Origin: Lathyrus oleraceus
Taxonomy: Eukaryota > Streptophyta > Magnoliopsida > Fabales > Fabaceae
Direction of reading: 5' to 3'
Assembly (NCBI RefSeq): GCF_024323335.1
Contig: NC_066579.1
Span: 51,666,771-51,730,770 of the forward strand
Length of the DNA: 64,000 bases
Within the stretch, counting starts at the first letter, position 1. Each line of letters begins with the position of its first letter. The notes below the pieces were generated by a model. The model was not told the origin of the DNA. It saw nothing but the letters and a program-made list of their open reading frames with translations, and made no database searches. Of this stretch, positions 11,041-23,512 are shown piece by piece. The position numbers were made by a program, and so were the translations under genes.

Positions 11041-14000
11041 TTGTAAACCAATTCGAGTCTTAGCCTTTCCATCAGTGACTTAGCCAATTATAAGCATGTG
11101 ACTTGAAAGATAAAATATTTCCATCCTCCTCGAAGTTAGGTAGATAAATTTCGTTTTCAGTATATGTTAATCACTAAGTTTGGGGTTGCTCTTGGAAGTT
11201 AGCAATATTTAAGTTTGGGGTTAGGGTACTAGAGATATGGGTTTAATAAAAAGAAAAAGAAAGATAAAAATAAGATGTGAGAAACATGAGGTCAAAGAAA
11301 AAGAAAAATAAGATGTCCAAAACATGACATTTAAGAAAAACTTGAGAAAAGAATATGAGCAGAGTTTTAAAAAAAATATCCAGTACCGAATATGGAAAAG
11401 AGAGTGATATGAAAGGAAGAATATAATAGAAGGAAAAAGAGGTACATAACTCACAGGTTTAAGCCGATTATCCCAAAATTATCCTACCTTGACATAAGCC
11501 ACGTTAAAACCTATAAAGTCCTCGAATGTGTATGTTTAAATATGTTCTGACTGATTTTGCAGATAACTTACAAACTCATTGATTTTTACTCTTGTATGTT
11601 GATTGAGTGAACACACTTGCAATTGAGTGCATAATAGTGAGTAGAGGGATAGGTTGAGTATTGGTGTTGGAAAAACTTATCTAAATTAATTAAAGCAAAG
11701 CAAGGATCAGATGTCTCGATCAACAAAAGCAAGTGGCATTAATTTGGTGAGGTTTGTAATTTATTTCTGACAAAGTTTCACTGTGCATACAAGTTACTTA
11801 AGGACAATCAACAGTTCAAGTTTTGGATGGTGATAACATGTTGACATTGAACATCATTTAGTAAGAAAAATTGGACTATTCTGACAAGAAATGAGCAAGT
11901 TAGAGGCAAAAGAGTGAAAAAAAAGCTTGAAAAAGCGCTTTTGGATGAAGAAAAGCACTTACTAAGGTAACTGGTAAAAAAAGGAACAAAAACATGTTGC
12001 TTTGCTTCTAATATTAATGCACCCGCGTTGCATCCTAACATGACCGCATTTTTGCAATGATTGCCCAATGCGCCCGCACCTATGTTCAACACGCTCGCGA
12101 TCGTACACTTTCCTGACATGTTTTTTTAGCAGCTTTGTAAGAAAAAGAAGGAAAAGAAAAAGGGGTTCAATTTTGAAAGGAGAAAAGTGACGTCTGCAAG
12201 AACAAGATTTGGTTCTGCATCTAGCCTTATGTTTTGATGATAACAATTCATAGAATCTTATAGAATAATTTTGTACCCTAATTATTTTGTTAAATATGAA
12301 AATATTAGATACAAGTTCTAACTCTTATTGAATGACATGTGATGTCATCAGATTCTGAACCTAGTGCACTCTGACTCTAAGATATGTGGTTTACAAGTTA
12401 ATCAAGATTTATATTATGTATTTAAGGCTTCTGATTTTTGCTCATCCAAAGCTTTTCTACTCTGAAGCTTCTGACACTGATATGCTCTAAAGCCCCATGC
12501 TCAAACAACTCTGAACTATGTCACTAGACTCTGAGGACCAGGTTCTGATGAACTAGATCAAGATTATGAAGACCATGTTTCTGAAGATTCTCTCAACTAG
12601 ACTCTTACTCTTCTCTTATGCATGCTTTATCATCTACCTATCAGAAGCCTCTGAATATCGAAGATAAGATCAAAAGATTTTATGTGAGAAATAGTACACA
12701 ATACAAGATCAAATATTCCCCCATCATACTGATTTTGTGGGCTAAGGATTATACTATTATACCATTTTATCTCCCATTTTCACAAGTCGTTATGCAAGGA
12801 TACAATTGCATTTTGGTATTCCAATTTTATCCTCCAACTTATCTCTTCCTTGCCTATATAAAGAAGACTTGGAAGAATGGAAAAGTGCTACATATTCTAA
12901 GAGACTATCATATACGTGAATAATTCACTTTGTGAAACATTTAAGAGAAGAAAAAAATGCACACAAGAATTGTTGTTCATACTCTTCATATAACATATTT
13001 TGTGTAATATACTTGTAATTCGTCTGTGTATTCTACTTTCTTAGAAGCATTTTGTAAACACACTTTATATCTCAATTTGTTTGATTGTATTTCCTTGAGT
13101 GACTATGGTTTAGTCAACATTACTCAAGAAGAGATTGACAGTTGGTCTTTATGTTGTAATCAGGTTTGATTATAGTGTGTTAAGTCCTTGTTGATAAGGC
13201 AAAATCACCTTGACGGATGGAATGGAGGTAGCTTAGTTAACAGCGAACCAGGATAAAAATAATTGTTTCATTATTTTTGTTCTTTGTTTTCTATTTGTTA
13301 TGTTGGGTAGAAAAATATTTTGTTTTTAGAAACCCAATTCAACCCCCAATTTCTTGTGTTTCTCGTCATCTTCAATGTCTTGGAGCGATTTTGGAGCTTT
13401 TGGAGGTCATTGAAGCCATTGGAGAGCTATTTCTTCAGTGATTCTTCATGTTCTTCGAATTTACACTTATGGTATTGAATTATTTCAATGCGAGTAGCTA
13501 GATTCCCCTTAGGTTAGGTCTTATTTGATGATGAACCTGTTTTTACTTTATTGGAACATATAATTAGATGATGTTAATGTAATTGTTCTGACTCATTGTT
13601 ATTATTCAGTTATTAATTATGCTCATTGCCTTTTGTTTGTTACAACATTCAAATTGATCCTTATAAGTAGTGACTACCGCCCTAGGGCTATTTATCTAAC
13701 ATACTTTAACTATTGAATTCGCTAATTAACTAGGGATAGTATGATTATGAATTGTGACTTATGGATTAATGCGTTGTGTTTCCTGGTTTAACGGTATAAT
13801 TGACCCGAGGGATTAGGGAATTAATGCTTAGGCTAGTGAGCTACACACCAAGGGATTAGGTGTAACGGTAGATTTAATATATCGTGTAACTCTGTAGTCA
13901 TTGCATGTCTGTTAATGCGTGTTTCATTAATCAAGTAAAAATAGGGGATTCTGACAATAAGACCCGATTGTCTTTATCATAATTGTTATCAAAACTTCTC

Positions 14001-14165
14001 TCTTTTGTTTTTGACCAAAACAATCTAAAAACCCCCCCTCATTTACTATTTTAATCATATTGTACAACATACCTTGTTTTAAGTTTGCCATCCCTCTGGA
14101 GACGCATTTATTTTTATTACTTCGATAATAACACTAGTACACTTGCTAGTAAATTATCCATCAAC
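11041..14165 (+). mobile_element. Athila-like 3' end and LTR remnant, interrupted
   Basis: Two AAGTTTGGGGTT motifs (about 11177 and 11210), resembling the polypurine region of Athila-type elements, are followed by a long non-coding stretch with CGC-rich patches (12010-12120). Related LTR-like sequence resumes at 13372-14160 after a SIRE-like block. No second LTR copy lies in the window, so limits and assignment are approximate. No gene is seen; the frames at 11808-12246 are low-complexity. Confidence 0.35.
12220..13371 (+). repeat. Probable SIRE/Maximus-like solo LTR
   Basis: Roughly 1.15 kb beginning near GTTTTGATGATAACAA and ending near AACCCAATTCAACCCCC then TTCTTGTGTTTCTC. Both look like ends of legume SIRE/Maximus LTRs, and the interior has many TCTGA-rich segments typical of them. 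No clear target duplication was found, so the limits are uncertain. Confidence 0.4.
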
Positions 14166-14167
14166 CA

Positions 14168-14500
14168 TCATATCTTTAGAGTGGGTCCTTCCTTTTTTGC
14201 AATGGGATAAGATTTATTTGTAACAGGTGGAATGACCATCACAGAAGCCATAGCAAATTTGACCACAACTCTAATCAAGGGTGCAACACTTACATGGTTG
14301 CCTTCATCTTTATCCATAGAAGTACTATGACTCGGACCATCTTTTGTAGGGTCGTCTTTGGAAAACAATTGAGATTTCAAATTCTCGTAATCCATGAACT
14401 TGTCATCATTAGCCATGTTATCTATAAAAAAGAAAAACAATAATTCATAATAAATATTTGGAGCATCAAAACAATAAAGAGTTACGAAAAACACTGACAA
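14168..14500 (-). CDS. Hypothetical 110-codon ORF in repeat DNA
   Basis: An open frame of 110 codons. The N-terminal part is hydrophobic (residues 1-27) and the middle is acidic and hydrophilic (NDDKFMDYEN, then KDDPTKDGPS). A second Met at residue 29 (MANDDK) would give a soluble 82-residue peptide and is the more natural start. I recognise no domain. It lies between the Athila-like LTR and the Ogre insertion, so it may be a fragment of an older element. Low confidence that it is a gene. Confidence 0.2.
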   Translation of the reverse strand: MSVFFVTLYCFDAPNIYYELLFFFFIDNMANDDKFMDYENLKSQLFSKDDPTKDGPSHSTSMDKDEGNHVSVAPLIRVVVKFAMASVMVIPPVTNKSYPIAKKEGPTLKI

Positions 14501-15274
14501 CCTAGAAGTATCCTCCTAACTAGGGTCTTCACCAGAGACTAGGTATCTATGTATCACTATTTCTCTTCCTACACCTTTATTTTTTATCAATGTAGAGAGC
14601 CTTATCAAATCTTTGAACAAATTTTTGTAATTGCATGGACGCGTTTCTTCTTAGAGTAAAAATGTCCTATATATTAAAAAGCATGTTTGCCTTCACCTTA
14701 CCAAAATGCTTTTGGCTCCATCAGGTAAGAAACAACCATTTGCAAATAGTACCATCAACGCATTCTTCTAAACAACACACACCTTGATCAACATTAACAC
14801 TACACGGTTCAATGATGATACACCTAAACTTGAAATTTTAGAGGGATTTTATGTAGACTTCAAACATCTTGGAAGATTTTTTGTAATGGACCAAAATGGG
14901 TTTTAGAGTTGTCCAAAGCAATGGAAAATGTGAAGAAAAAAAGGAATTTATTGGACCTACCAAGTTCGAGAAAATGATAGACTAATTAAAAAGCCATATA
15001 AAGGTCCAATAATTAGGATGCAATTGTGACTATGCCACCACAACATACATGAGAATCTCTTATTCAAATTTAGTAAATGGAAGAAAGAATCTTTACTCTT
15101 GGAATACGACATCAAATATTTGAAAATTAGGATGAGGAAAATCAAGGAAAATATGATTTAAGAAAGTTGAAGTCATGACTACCTAGTCAAAAAAAAATAT
15201 CGTTGATTTGATCTACCATCTCATAGTTCTTTGATCCATTGGATCACAGTATATTTATGGAGTATATAGATAGG
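14501..15274. other. Unrecognised DNA left of the Ogre insertion
   Basis: AT-rich DNA without convincing coding. It ends in the target-duplication copy ATAGG (15270-15274) and is contiguous, across the Ogre, with 29585 onward. Confidence 0.5.
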
Positions 15275-17315
15275 TGTAAGATCCCAATTTTGACCCTAAG
15301 ATCCCTCATGGCATCATAACATTGCATTTGCATTGCCTCAAGGATCTTTAGCATCTTGGTTCCCTTTGCCTTTGGGTGGGACTCCTTGTGATTGGTTTGA
15401 GATCACCAACCATGCTTGAATTATACATCATTGTTTCTCTTACTTTTGTTTACTAACTAAAAGCACAAAAATGTGTCACTAACATCTTTTGTTTGAAGCT
15501 TGAGTATCATCCAAGACACTTTGTGGGTTCTATTTAGATGATCAGTCAACACAAGGGAATGGCTTGAGATACTTCCAACAGGTTCAAATGGGGTCTATTC
15601 GTCAGTCAAAATGTTAATCTTGAAGGAGCAAAAGTTTGTTCATGAGCTGTCATGCTCGCTAGGCGAGCAGAATGGGTCGCCTAGCGAGTCCCAAGAAAAG
15701 CCACCAGAATCACCTACGCTCAGAGGAATTTCTTGAATTGTCATGCTCGCTAGGCGAAGCCCACGTGTTTAAAAAAAAAGAACGAAAAATAAATAAATAA
15801 AATATAACAGAAAATTTTTGGACTTGGGCCTCTCTCATTTGAGCCCACAGGTCCACAAAAATCAGGTTATAAATTCAGAGTTCCAGTGAAACAAAAGGGA
15901 ATTCTATTCCTATTACCCTGGCAGGGAAAAAGATAGTGAGAGAAGAGCTAACAGAGTTCAGAGCAACCTCCAGAGACTGAAGGGAACTCATGTGCAAAGA
16001 ACCAATTCCATCTCATATAAACCCTCAGATTGCTTTGCAAACCCAACCGGTCAATTCAATTTCATTCGGTCTCTCCAATCAGGTTTGCCCTTATTCCCAT
16101 TACTTTATGCTTTTAATTTGAATGCTCTGAATGTATGAGGTATTATGGGTGAATTTGATACCCTTTTGATGCATGTGTTTGACAAGAGGTTTAGGCCTCC
16201 TACCCTTGGTTGCTTTTTGTGAGCTTTTTGTGAATTTTAATGGCTTGATTCATGTGGTTACATTTTGATTTGGGGGCAACTCTTGATTACCCTATCTTGT
16301 TTCTCTAACCTGTTTGTTGAGTTTTGTTTTGTGAGGGCTCATATGACTCTTGTAGAGATGGCTTGCCTGGTGTTCCACTTTATTTGTGGGATACCACCTA
16401 GAGGTTTATTCCGATTACCTGTACTGACTTGCTTTCTTTGATGGTGCTAGCTTGAGAGATCTTTGGGTTTCTTACCTCTTTAATTACTGTTACTTCGGAT
16501 CTTTATCCGTACGGTAGATCTCTCGATCCCTTTAGTTTTCCCGCACGTTACTGATTTCTTAGGTTTCGTATAGCCTCTCGTGGCCTGTCATTTAAGGTAG
16601 CGCGGTTCCTTCATCTAGGACTGCCTTTTTGCATGAACATCCCTAAAACCCCAAACTCATTGATTTTTCTTATCCTAAGAACACGTTTACTCCTTTTACT
16701 ACAGGCGAGTAAGTCTCCAAAGGTCGAGCATCCGGTAGATTGCGTAGTAACGTCGTTCAAACTCTTAACCTGTAGTTAGTCGAACTACGTTTTGCTCTGA
16801 TTCTCATTCCAGATGAGATACGTAGGCATAAGATGCGATGTCTTACCGAGCACACTCCTCTTTAACCCATAGGTAGCCGAGCTACGAAGACTCTGATTCT
16901 CAGATTCAGATGAGATACGTATGCAGTGGATGCGACATCCGTGCGAGTCATTTTCTTTTGACCCTTCTTTTAGTAAGTAGTACATTAGATAACCATACAT
17001 GCTTTTCTCATCCCTTCAATCATGTTTGCACAAATAAATTTTCACAAAAAACAACAACCTTTGCAACAAATGTGAAAAGGGCTCCCTAGGAGTACCTAGG
17101 ATGCGTTGGGTGCCTAATACCTTCCCATTGCATAACCAACCCCCTTTACCCAGATCTCTGACATTTTTAATAGTTTTTGATTCGATAAAACTTTTAGGTT
17201 TTTGTTTGCTTTCTAACCATTCCTTTGGATAAATAGAAGTGCGGTGGCGACTCGACTTGTATGATTTACCTTGGATTTAGTCAATATCTCTAATGGTAAC
17301 GAATACCCCGCTACA
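15275..17315 (+). repeat. 5' LTR of the Ogre element (2041 bp)
   Basis: Direct repeat of 27536-29584. It contains a perfect 12-bp inverted repeat, CTCGCTAGGCGA at 15655-15666 with its complement at 15677-15688, and a third partial copy at about 15745. Small reading frames inside it, such as minus-strand 16785-17000, recur in both LTRs and have no domain. Confidence 0.96.
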
Positions 17316-17321
17316 GAAAAG

Positions 17322-17340
17322 TGGCGACTCTGCTGGGGAC
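17322..17340 (+). other. Ogre primer-binding site (tRNA-Arg)
   Basis: TGGCGACTCTGCTGGGGAC begins 6 bases after the 5' LTR. Its start complements a CCA end, and the sequence matches the tRNA-Arg primer site known for Ogre elements. Confidence 0.85.
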
Positions 17341-18192
17341 ACTATCCTAGTGGGTTTTTCCTACTTTTCATATTTGTTGTATTGTATTGTTTTTTTTTGT
17401 GACATATTTTTGTGCAATTTGGGATTACTGTATTGTATGTAATGATTGAATTGCTTGATATTAATTCCTTTTATGCTTGGTGATCTTTGTGAGATGAGTT
17501 CTATACCTGAACTCGAGTGCACTTAGGATAGGAGAATGGCATAGTCTTATCGACTTGTGTGGAGTTATTCCTTAGCAAGTTGACTTGCAAGCCCATTCAC
17601 TTGGTGGAGGTCATGCTGGGATCAGTAATGTCACACAAGTAGTTGTGGTTAGACATTACTTTTTCCAATATAGACCTTAGAAGCCAAGGACCTTAGTTTA
17701 CCAAGCCCATCTTGGCCTATTCTTAGGATGTACGCGATACTACACTCATAAGAGTCTCTCTTGAGAATATTTTTGGAATACGAGTAGTCGTTTCTCCGAT
17801 AATATCCAAAAGATGGGATGATGACTATGGTAACCTTTTGTAGAACATGTTTGGCAGGTTTAAACCTTAGTACACTCCCTTTTGGGTGGTTCTTAACCTA
17901 ACTCCATGCTCGTGACTTACAACAAACCATTGATTCATGGTTGATCCGTTCATGAATCCTTAATATCAATGGAACTTGGGTGTTGATAAGGTGTAAACCA
18001 TAATCCACCAAAATGGATGGTTGATATTAAGGATAACATGATCCATCCCATGACCTTTGTTTGGTGTGCTTTGCTTGATCCTTGAGTGTGATTGTTGCAT
18101 TCATGCATTCATGCACCCATTTGCATCCATATCATCAATAAATAAGAAAAATTTCAAGGAACTTAAGAGGTCTATTTGCAAAATTTTCAGAC
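17341..18192 (+). other. Ogre 5' leader
   Basis: About 850 bp between the primer site and ORF1 with no coding recognised. Short frames here (for example 18057-18335) are out of phase with ORF1. Confidence 0.7.
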
Positions 18193-19644
18193 ATGGAAAG
18201 ACAAAGAAGGAATACAAAGAAGTACAGTTTCAGACAACCAGACTTGAAAGAGTTAAGGAATTTGACATCTTATGTATTAGATCCCTTGGGTTTCAAGGCT
18301 CGTTTCGGGAAGCTTCTTCCTCTTCTGACTACTAAGGTGGATGAAGGATTGATGAGTGTATTGGTGCAGTTTTATGATCCTTTATACCGTTGCTTCACGT
18401 TTCCGGATTTTCAGTTTTTGCCTACACTTGAAGAGTATGCTTATCTTGTGGGTATACCTAGTCTAGACCAGTTGTCGTTCAGTGGCTTGGAGAGTATTCC
18501 TACTTCTCAAGAGATAGATGACATGTTCCACATAGATCAATCTCTGGTTGATGCTCATGTGACTACCAAAGGTGGAATTCAAGGTCTCCCTTCTGAGTTC
18601 CTCATTGCTCAAGCTACTATGTATGGGAAGGTCATGAGTGAGGATGCCTTTGAAGCCATATTTGTACTTCTCATCTATGGATTGGTATTGTTCCCCAACA
18701 TCGACAAGTTTGTGGATGTGAACGCTATTAGGATCTTCTCTACTCTTAATCCCGTTCCGACTCTGTTGGGCGATACCTACTTCTCTTTGCATATGAGGAA
18801 TGCAAAGGGTGGTGGCGCCATTGTGTGTTGTTTGCCTCTGTTGTATAAGTGGTTTATTTCTCACTTACCCCAGACGGTCGCTTTCAAGGAGAACAAGGAA
18901 TGTCTACGGTGGTCCACGAGACTTATGTCTCTCACTAATGATGATATCTCTTGGTATAACCATGTGTATGATGGTGTGCGGATTATTGACTCTTGTGGCG
19001 AATTCTCCAATGTACCTCTTCTTGGTACATGTGGTGGGATTAACTACAATCCTGTTTTGGCACGTCGGTAGCTTGGGTTCCCCTTATAGGATAAACCCAA
19101 TAACATTCTGTTAGAGGGTGTATTCTTTCAGGATGGTAAATATCCCCAAGGTTTGAAAGCTAGGATGGTCCGCGCTTGGCGTAAGATTCATAAGAAAGGA
19201 AGGAAAGAGTTGGGTCCTAAGAATTGCATCGCTTTGGAGCCTTACACTGTTTGGGTTAGGAAGAGGGCGTCTGAGTACCTCATGCCTTACGAGTATCCGA
19301 GACCTACACCTATGATTATGGTTGGGCCTTCAACCCTCCCTAATCAAGGAGTAGAGGAGTTGAGAGACGAAGACCGTTCACGTGCCTGGATCCGTGAACG
19401 TGAAGAGTTGCTTCAGCAGATTAAGGAGAAGGATGTGTTGATTGAGTTTCTTGAGCATCAGGTTATTGATGACCCTGATGATGTATGGACTTCTCTACTT
19501 CCTCAGTCTTCTAAGTTCTGGAAGAGGAGGTATGATCGACTCGCCAAAGAGAAGGCCGATATGAAGGCAGCCTACGAGAGGGAGGTGAAGAGGCTTCGCG
19601 CATCTTATCTTCCTGTGTCCCGAGCTTTAGATGATTGTTTCTAG
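18193..19644 (+). pseudogene. Ogre ORF1 (DUF7745-like), two nonsense codons
   Basis: The extra gene that Ogre elements carry before gag; its function is not established. One frame runs 18193-19644 (483 codons) and is cut by TAG at 19069-19071 and TAG at 19087-19089, with recognisable protein on both sides. Residues 1-292 carry the features of the plant DUF7745/mobile-domain type (FPDFQFLPTLEEYAYLVGIP near residues 75-94). The second part (from 19153) is basic and charged, ending in a coiled-coil-like stretch (EREELLQQIKEKDVLIEFLEHQ, then RYDRLAKEKADMKAAYEREVKRL). The first TAG probably replaced CAG by a C-to-T change (inference). The frame is otherwise open, so decay is recent. Start chosen at the first ATG of the open frame. 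Confidence 0.8.
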
Positions 19645-19955
19645 GGATCCATAAGACGATTATTTTCCTTTTCTCTTGTATATGATTGACGATGCTGCAT
19701 TTCTTTTCCCTGATATTATTTGATGAGATATTTCCATATGTGATAAAATGCTTAATATTTCCAGAATTTGCAAATAAAACTCTAAAGTTCCTTTGAAATA
19801 AAAAACAAATCATATGCACAAACATTGCATGCATCATATGCATAAGCAGGTTTTGTTTCCGGTCCCTTGCCCTGTGGTCTAACTATGTGTCCTTCATTTA
19901 TTTTGAAGACAAGCTGACTCACCGGTACTACACTAGAGCCAACATTTCAAGACTG
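19645..19955 (+). other. Spacer between Ogre ORF1 and gag
   Basis: AT-rich, no coding. It contains a splice-acceptor-like ATGCATAAGCAG followed by GT at about 19840-19853, similar to the acceptor of the pro-RT intron. Whether it is used is unknown. Confidence 0.5.
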
Positions 19956-22900
19956 ATGGATCACTTAGAGCAAGAGAACCGCGAGCTGAAAGAGGAAGTG
20001 GCCAGATTTACTGCCCTAATGGAGTCACTCATGGCTGCCCAGAGCCAGTCTTCTCCGACACCTTAAACTCCTCCCCAGAGGACAGTTATCTCCGAGATTG
20101 TCTCCTTTACTGCGCCCGCTGCCAGTGCACACTTTGTTCCAACAGCCATGCCAACCGGGTTCCCGTGGTGGATGCCTCCCAATTTCATGCCTGAGGGTCC
20201 TGTTCCTACCTTTGCTTCTCTGCCGGCATCTAGCCCGGTCCTTGCCGTTCCTCCTCCTGTCGTGCATACTTTTCCCAAGGTAGACGACACCATCTATCAT
20301 TCTGAGCCGTCTGAGGGTCCAGATGTTTATGAGAAGATGGATGCTATGAACGATCAATTCCTTGAGCTTCGCAAGGAATTGAAAACTATCAGAGGGAAGG
20401 ATCTTTTCGGCAAGTCTGCTGCCGAACTCTGCTTGGTTCCAAATGTGAAGATCCCTGTGAAATTCAAGGTCCCTTATTTTGAAAAGTACAAAGGAAATAC
20501 TTGTCCTCTCAGCCACCTGGTCATGTATGCCAGGAAGATGTCGACTCAAACCGATAATGACCAACTACTCATCCACTACTTTCAGGACAGTCTGTCCGGT
20601 GCCGCTTTGCGTTGGTACATGGGTTTAGACAACGCGAACATCCGATCCTTCAATGATCTTGGTGAAGCCTTCGTCAAGCAGTACAAGTACAACGTGGATA
20701 TGGCTCCCGATAATGATCAATTGAGAGCCATGTCCCAAAAGGATAAAGAAACATTTAAGGAGTACGCCCAGAGGTGGCGAGAGGTGGCAGCACAGATCGT
20801 GCCTCCGCTAGAAGAGAAAGAGATTACTAAGATCTTTTTGAAGACTTTAAGTTCTTTTTATTATGAGCGGATGATTGCTAGCGCTCCTTCTGACTTCACC
20901 GAGATGGTGAATATGGGGATGCGTCTAGAAGAAGGGGTCCGTGAAGGACGGTTAACCAGAGAAGATGGCTCTTCTGCCAAACGTTATGGGGCGTTTGCAA
21001 AGAAGAAAGATGGAGAGGCACATGCTGTGATCTCCCATGAGAAACCAAGAAGACCCTCTGTGAGGAGGAAGACTGTGCGTCCCGCTAGTAACCAGCACCA
21101 GGTGGCTCATATAGCACCTGTTTTCAGAGATAATCAACAGTATCAGCAACATAGTAACAATCAGCAACCACATCCATAATATCAGCAACAACAGCACCGA
21201 CCGCAGCAGCAGGCCTACCAGCCTCGAAACAGTAATCAAACCAGCACGAGTTACGAGAGGAAAAGGGTCACCTTCGATCCTATTCCTATGACGTACGCAG
21301 AGTTATATCCCTCTTTGATAGAAAGGAAGCTGATTACTCCGAGAGACCCACCGGCTATACCTGCTAACCCCCAGTGGTGGTATAAGCCTGAGTTACATTG
21401 TGCTTACCATTCTGGTGCTCCCGGCCACGACGTGGAGAATTATTACCCTTTGAAGACCAAGGTTCAAGACCTTATGAGGTGTGGTATTTTATGTTTTGAG
21501 GACGTAGGCCCTAATGTGAAGAAGAACCCATTGCCCGAACATGGGAAATCTGTTAACATGGTCCAGGGTTGCCCTGGAAAATACAAGGTCAAATATGTCA
21601 GTCATATTCAACAGTCTCTGGTCCAGATGCATCATTTGTTGTGTGACTACAGTCATTATGAGCATGACCATGATAGATGTCGAGTCTGCTATGTTAACCG
21701 ATTGGGTTGTTGCCAGGTGCGCAAGGATGTTCAGGAAATGCTGGACGAAGGAGTCATTGAGATCCTTCAAAACAGGAATGTTGATGAAAATGAGCCTGAG
21801 GTCAATGTGATCTCCCCAGTGTTCCGGATACCCGAGCCTGTTATCATCAAGTACAATGGTAGCAAGCAGAAGGCTTCTCCCGCTCTGATCATTAAGCCTG
21901 CTGGTCCTGTGCCTTACTCTTCTGAAAAGGCAGTTCCCTATCGCTACAACGCCGTAGCAGTAGAGAATGGGAAAGAGGTGTCCTTGCCCTCTTCTTCTAT
22001 TGTGAATATTGTCGATGTTAGAGGTTTGACCCGCAGTGGCCGTGTATTTTCAGCACCGCCGAAGCCTCAAATTAATGTTGATTTTGTTGAACGCCCGATC
22101 GGGAACACCGTGAATTATCCGAATCCGGCACCTATTGTTAAACCCTCCTCTACATTGATAACTCCTACTTCTGTTGGCCCAAGCGGCAATGTGAAAGAAG
22201 ACTGTGATGAGATGTTGAGACTCATCAAAAGGAGCGAGTACAATATTGTAGACGAACTTCTACAAACGCCATCCAAAATATATGTGTTATCCTTACTCTT
22301 AAATTCAGAACCACACCGAGAGGCTCTGCAGAAGGTGTTGGATGTGGCATATGTAGATCATGATGCCACAATAGAACAATTCGATAGCATTGTTGCAAAC
22401 ATTACTGCTTGTAACAACCTGAGCTTTTGTGACTCTGATCTCCCTGAGGAGGGAAGAGACCACAACTTGGCTTTACACATATCTATGAATTGCAAAGACG
22501 ACGCCATGTCCAATGTACTAGTGGACACCGGGTCATCATTGAACGTATTGCCAAAGTCCACTCTCTCAAAGCTATCATATCAAGGGCCTCCCATGAGGCA
22601 GAGTGGGGTAGTTGTGAAGGCTTTCGATGGGTCTCGTAAGACCATGATTGGGGAAGTTGATCTCCCAGTCAAGATCGGACCAAGTGATTTCCAGATTACC
22701 TTCCAGGTTATGGACATTCACCCATCGTATAGTTGTCTCTTAGGCAGACCATGGATTCACGAGGCAGGCGCCGTGACGTCCACCCTACACCAGAAATTGA
22801 AATTCGTGAAAAACAAGAAGCTGGTGGTGGTAGGGGGAGAAAGGGCTCTCCTGGTTAGCCATTTGTCTTCCTTCTCTTATATAGATGCTGAGGTTGAAAT

Positions 22901-23251
22901 TGGAACTCCTTTCCAAGCTTTATCTATAGCTGAGCCTATTGAGAAAAGAACTCCTTCATTTGCTTCCTACAAAGATGCAAAGCTGGCCATTGAGCGTGGT
23001 GCAATCACTGGCTTAGGAAAAATGATTGAGTTAGAAGACAACGAGTCCCGGGCTGGCATAGGTTTTTCTTCTGGTACTTTCAACAAGCAAGGGTTATTCA
23101 AGAGTGGAGGTTTTATCCACACCGGTCAGGACGAGGAGGCTGCTGCTGTCTTAGAAGAAGATGCAGAGGATTCTGGCAATTTCATCATCCCTGGAGGGGT
23201 CTGCAACAATTGGGTCGCTGTGGATATTCCAACAGTTATCCATAAGTCAAC
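19956..23251 (+). pseudogene. gag-pro: Ogre gag-protease, two nonsense codons
   Basis: Capsid/nucleocapsid plus aspartic protease. A single frame runs from about 19956 to 23255 but is broken by TAA at 20064-20066 and TAA at 21177-21179; the longest open parts are 20148-21179 (343 codons) and 21288-23255 (655 codons). Seen: a charged coiled-coil-like N-terminus, a proline-rich segment, the gag core with LRWYMGLDNANIRSFNDLGEAF, a glutamine-rich stretch around the second stop, a zinc-knuckle-like CAYHSGAPGHDVENY, and protease LVDTGSSLNVLPKSTL at about 22519-22566. The last zinc ligand, normally Cys, is Tyr here. The coding is expected to end at the intron donor at 23252, because the in-frame stop at 23253-23255 lies inside the intron. 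The first in-frame ATG seen is at 19956; the frame is open slightly further upstream. Confidence 0.85.
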
Positions 23252-23512
23252 GTAATGATCACTTTGTTTAAAAACCCTTCTCCCATACCAAAAGGAGGAG
23301 TGACGACATTGATGGCGCATAAATACAATGATATTTTCATTCAATAAATTCATGTTAAATGTTTGTTTTTCCATTTATTTTCCCTTTTCACTTTTGCATG
23401 AAATTGGTGATCGCATAAAACCTCAAAATGGAATAAAATCAATCTTTTCATTTGCATAATGATTTGCCTTGTTTGAATTCTAAGTCTTTTCATATCCAAA
23501 ATCATTATGCAG
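23252..23512 (+). other. Putative Ogre intron between protease and RT
   Basis: GT at 23252 and AG at 23511-23512 bound a 261-nt AT-rich segment that contains stops. Removing it leaves protease and RT in the same frame (codon split 2+1 at 23250-23251/23513). Ogre elements are known to have a spliced intron at exactly this place. Splice sites were chosen by eye. Confidence 0.7.

Noticed and set aside
12218..13371. CATCT at 12218 and 13367 as a target duplication of the SIRE-like solo LTR
   Set aside because: The implied LTR ends do not start TG and end CA, so the short match may be chance.
16785..17000. 71-codon minus-strand frame, repeated at 29055-29270
   Set aside because: It recurs only because both copies lie in the Ogre LTRs; no domain and the wrong strand for the element.
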